From positions 4,216,013 to 4,280,012 of the forward strand of contig BCJU01000001.1 in assembly GCA_001600355.1 (NCBI GenBank): a stretch of 64,000 nt of DNA. Direction: 5' to 3'. Below, piece after piece: positions 61,813 through 64,000 of the stretch. The notes below the pieces were generated by a model. It made no database searches, was not told where the DNA came from, and was given only the letters and a program-made list of their open reading frames with translations. A program made the position numbers and the translations under genes. This stretch comes from Meira nashicola (lineage: Eukaryota > Basidiomycota > Exobasidiomycetes > Exobasidiales > Brachybasidiaceae). How positions within the stretch are numbered: position 1 is the stretch's first letter; every line of letters begins with the position of its first letter.

Positions 61813-63234
61813 TTATACAATTTTCTCTTCAACGATTGGCTTTTCACCTCTTTGCCTTCTCCACCAATTTGTTTGACGTAAGATTGTTTTATCGATTAAA
61901 AACCACCATTGATGAACGAAAAATTCACTAATCTCCCACGTCATTTCATTCGATGGATCATCTCCCCAAATTTTGAAAGTTTGTTCTCCCGTTGAAGGAT
62001 TTCCATACATTGCCGAAATACATAAATTTTCAGGTTCGAATAAAATTCCACTTAATAAGATAATTTTATCTCTCATTGATTTCCATGGAAATGCGACATC
62101 AATATAAGGATGATGTTCAATGCTTAATTGAATATCTGTAGGTCTCATATTCTCTGAAATATTTTCCCATGTCCATCCACTGTCCGGTCGTATCTGTAAC
62201 GCTGTCGGTCCATTTCGGAAACTTTTTCTGATTCTATTTTCGATCAAATGAGCGATATCAGGTGCATTGGCAGCATATGCAATAATATCATATTGTGATT
62301 TTGATACTTGTAATGCTTTCAATGGATCGATTTTGCTGATTTCGAATCGTGACCTTTTGCTAAATTTTGACCATCCATCAGCTATTGTACTTAATGCATT
62401 ACAGTTATGCAAATAGTCATACGTTAAACCAAGTTTATCTGCATTTATTTGGGCCGATTGCATAAAGTGCATTCGAGGTAAAAGATATTGATCCGGTCCT
62501 GATGGTGAAGGGAGCCAGGCTGATGATGTAATTGCATTTTCACTCTTTTTCAGTGATGCTAAAACCGTTGATTGAGATTGAGGAATAACTTCTATTTCTG
62601 GAATGGTGATAAATGTATCTTGCTGTTGCATTTCAATCGGTAATTGCAATGAAGCTGGATCCACAATTTGTTCCATAAGTTGAGACCAATCTTCGTTGGT
62701 GAAATCATTCACACCTGTAAGATCGATAGAGCTTTCTTCATTGGTCGTTAATCCAAGCCAATTGGAAGTAGAAGAAGAAGAATGATTGCTAGGTGAAGAA
62801 TAAGTAGAACTAGAAGGAGAAGTGGAATCTAAACTTGATTCACTTGTTGATGATTCTCTTCTTTCACATTCTTCACCATTTTGTAGAGTTGTGTATTTCA
62901 GAACATCTTCTTTATCGCATCTATCCATCTCTTTGTTTAATTGTGATAAACTTGCCATTAAGGCATTTTGTAAAGGATCATCTGTACGAATAATGGAATC
63001 CAAACTGACAGTTTGAAAAATATTTTGAATAAATGTTGAAGTAGAATCCTTTTGATAATCAGAATTTACGCTTGAAATTGAATCGGGTTGTTGTGTAAAT
63101 TCAGGTGTAACACTTGAATCTTCACTGCTTTTTTTGCTTGTTCCGTTTCTCAATTTCGCCCTTTCACGAAATCTTCTTTGAGCTTCACGATTCTGTAATT
63201 TCCTCCTTTCATCTAATCTTCTCTTTGGTGCCAT
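61813..63234 (-). CDS. bZIP-type basic region protein with DUF3425-like C-terminus
   Basis: 473 residues. At the N-terminus, RRLDERRKLQNREAQRRFRERAK carries the NREAQRRFRER core of bZIP basic regions, but a Gly-Thr-Ser run follows at once and no leucine heptad repeat is visible, so the zipper is missing or degenerate. Residues 35-230 are Ser/Thr-rich and disordered. The C-terminal 200 residues (FMQSAQINADKLGLTYDYLH, then PYIDVAFPWKSMRDKIILLS) resemble the DUF3425 domain found in many fungal bZIP-like regulators. Adjacent to the Zn2Cys6 gene (295 bases). Palindrome ATGTATACAT is at 63325-63334, 91 bases upstream of its ATG. It is intronless. Confidence 0.8.
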   Translation of the reverse strand: MAPKRRLDERRKLQNREAQRRFRERAKLRNGTSKKSSEDSSVTPEFTQQPDSISSVNSDYQKDSTSTFIQNIFQTVSLDSIIRTDDPLQNALMASLSQLNKEMDRCDKEDVLKYTTLQNGEECERRESSTSESSLDSTSPSSSTYSSPSNHSSSSTSNWLGLTTNEESSIDLTGVNDFTNEDWSQLMEQIVDPASLQLPIEMQQQDTFITIPEIEVIPQSQSTVLASLKKSENAITSSAWLPSPSGPDQYLLPRMHFMQSAQINADKLGLTYDYLHNCNALSTIADGWSKFSKRSRFEISKIDPLKALQVSKSQYDIIAYAANAPDIAHLIENRIRKSFRNGPTALQIRPDSGWTWENISENMRPTDIQLSIEHHPYIDVAFPWKSMRDKIILLSGILFEPENLCISAMYGNPSTGEQTFKIWGDDPSNEMTWEISEFFVHQWWFLIDKTILRQTNWWRRQRGEKPIVEEKIV

Positions 63235-64000
63235 TGTTTTTGCGATTTCAAAAATAGTTTTGTGTAGTGTCGATGATGGTGATAAGAAAGAGAATTAATT
63301 TCAACATTGACGGTGAAAGGATGTATGTATACATGAGCGCATCTTTGGTGCTTTTGCAACTATGAATGTATGCTATTCCGAGGTTCCGCGACAAATAAAC
63401 AAGGACAGTGCGGAATCAGATAAAAATAAAAACGAAGACTGTGTCATTTACCGAAAATGTTAAGAGGGGAAGCGGACATATGTCGTTTCATTCTTTTGTG
63501 CTCAGCAAATGCACACACATACATTGACGTGAAATCATCTTTTTCTTTTTCTCGGCGTAAGTAAAAATAAAATGCTCAGCATACGCATAACTCCATTCTA
63601 AGGAACGTAGTGGATCTTTTCCTTGCATACAAAAGCATGCGCGTATAGCCCGCGGCGATGCGTACATTTTTGCTTTTCAAATGATTCACACGCCTAAAGT
63701 GGCTCAAAACACATGCATATGTACAAACCTTTTATCGCCGATTTGAGCCTCACTAGCTTCAATTTTGCTTGCAACTATAATGATTACGGGCCCTGTTTCC
63801 GGGAAATTGCAATTAAAGTTCGGATTTAAGCAAAAGAATAAAACAAACGGGAATAAACCTTTTGAGGCAAAAGAACACACACTACATGCACATCCAAAAA
63901 ACCGCGGAGAAAATATTTCCACACAATGGTATCTCCGCCTTGTTAGCTAACAACGCATTTAAGAAAAAGACAATAGGTTTAATTTCCCCGTGATCAAGGA
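63235..64000. other. intergenic region to the right edge
   Basis: These 766 bases upstream of the bZIP-type gene hold several TGTATGCA/TACATGCAT-type palindromes, including ATGTATACAT at 63325-63334. The short ORFs at 63704-63950 overlap on opposite strands and are not protein-like. No gene is seen; another gene may begin beyond the edge. Confidence 0.5.

Noticed and set aside
1..64000. Transposons, CRISPR arrays, viral insertions
   Set aside because: No terminal repeats, reverse transcriptase, transposase, regular spaced repeats or viral-type genes were found on reading either strand.

Overview
The window is nuclear DNA from a fungus, most likely a yeast-like basidiomycete. I favour Ustilaginomycotina, but the sequence alone does not settle the clade. 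Supporting features are closely packed genes on both strands, long mostly uninterrupted ORFs, a few short GTAAGT/CAG introns of 62-86 bases, fungus-only families (Zn2Cys6 regulator, DUF3425-type bZIP, Bqt4, Atg13, Gup1, external NADH dehydrogenase) and A+T-rich intergenic DNA. I see no transposon, CRISPR array, rRNA or phage element.

Layout. 1-9.2 kb: NatB auxiliary subunit (cut by the left edge), EMC8/9, an Ind1-like P-loop ATPase, a membrane-anchored SDR-like protein, TFIIE beta and the MBOAT protein Gup1. 9.2-16.6 kb: a three-exon prefoldin subunit 1, an Rsa3-like protein, a TMEM135-like membrane protein and bifunctional aminodeoxychorismate synthase. 17-26.5 kb: external NADH dehydrogenase with EF-hands, an LtrA-family membrane protein, diphthine synthase and a DHA2-type MFS exporter. 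26.5-32.7 kb: a 2.1-kb regulatory gap, a codon-optimised hexose transporter and a PLP-dependent decarboxylase. 32.7-37.8 kb: Yra1/ALY mRNA-export factor with a spliced last exon, a four-exon RAMP4/Ysy6 gene that no simple ORF scan shows, lysyl-tRNA synthetase with a possible dual start, and a ToxD-like reductase. 38.9-54.8 kb: an EST1/SMG6 protein with a PIN domain, Atg13, a Bqt4-like protein, a small single-pass protein and an Irc5/HELLS-type SNF2 ATPase. 54.8-64 kb: an OPT transporter, an intron-containing tRNA-Arg(CCT), then a spliced SDR next to a Zn2Cys6 regulator and a bZIP-type regulator.

Most genes are unrelated housekeeping genes. The most system-like part is the right end (58-63.3 kb), where one oxidoreductase sits beside two different regulators. 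Palindromes of the ATGTA..TACAT type lie upstream of these genes and also upstream of the MFS exporter at 24.4 kb. The strongest single-gene oddity is the Ind1-like ATPase: the CPxC iron-sulphur ligands reported for this family are replaced, leaving essentially no cysteine ligands. No clearly new multi-gene system is proven here.
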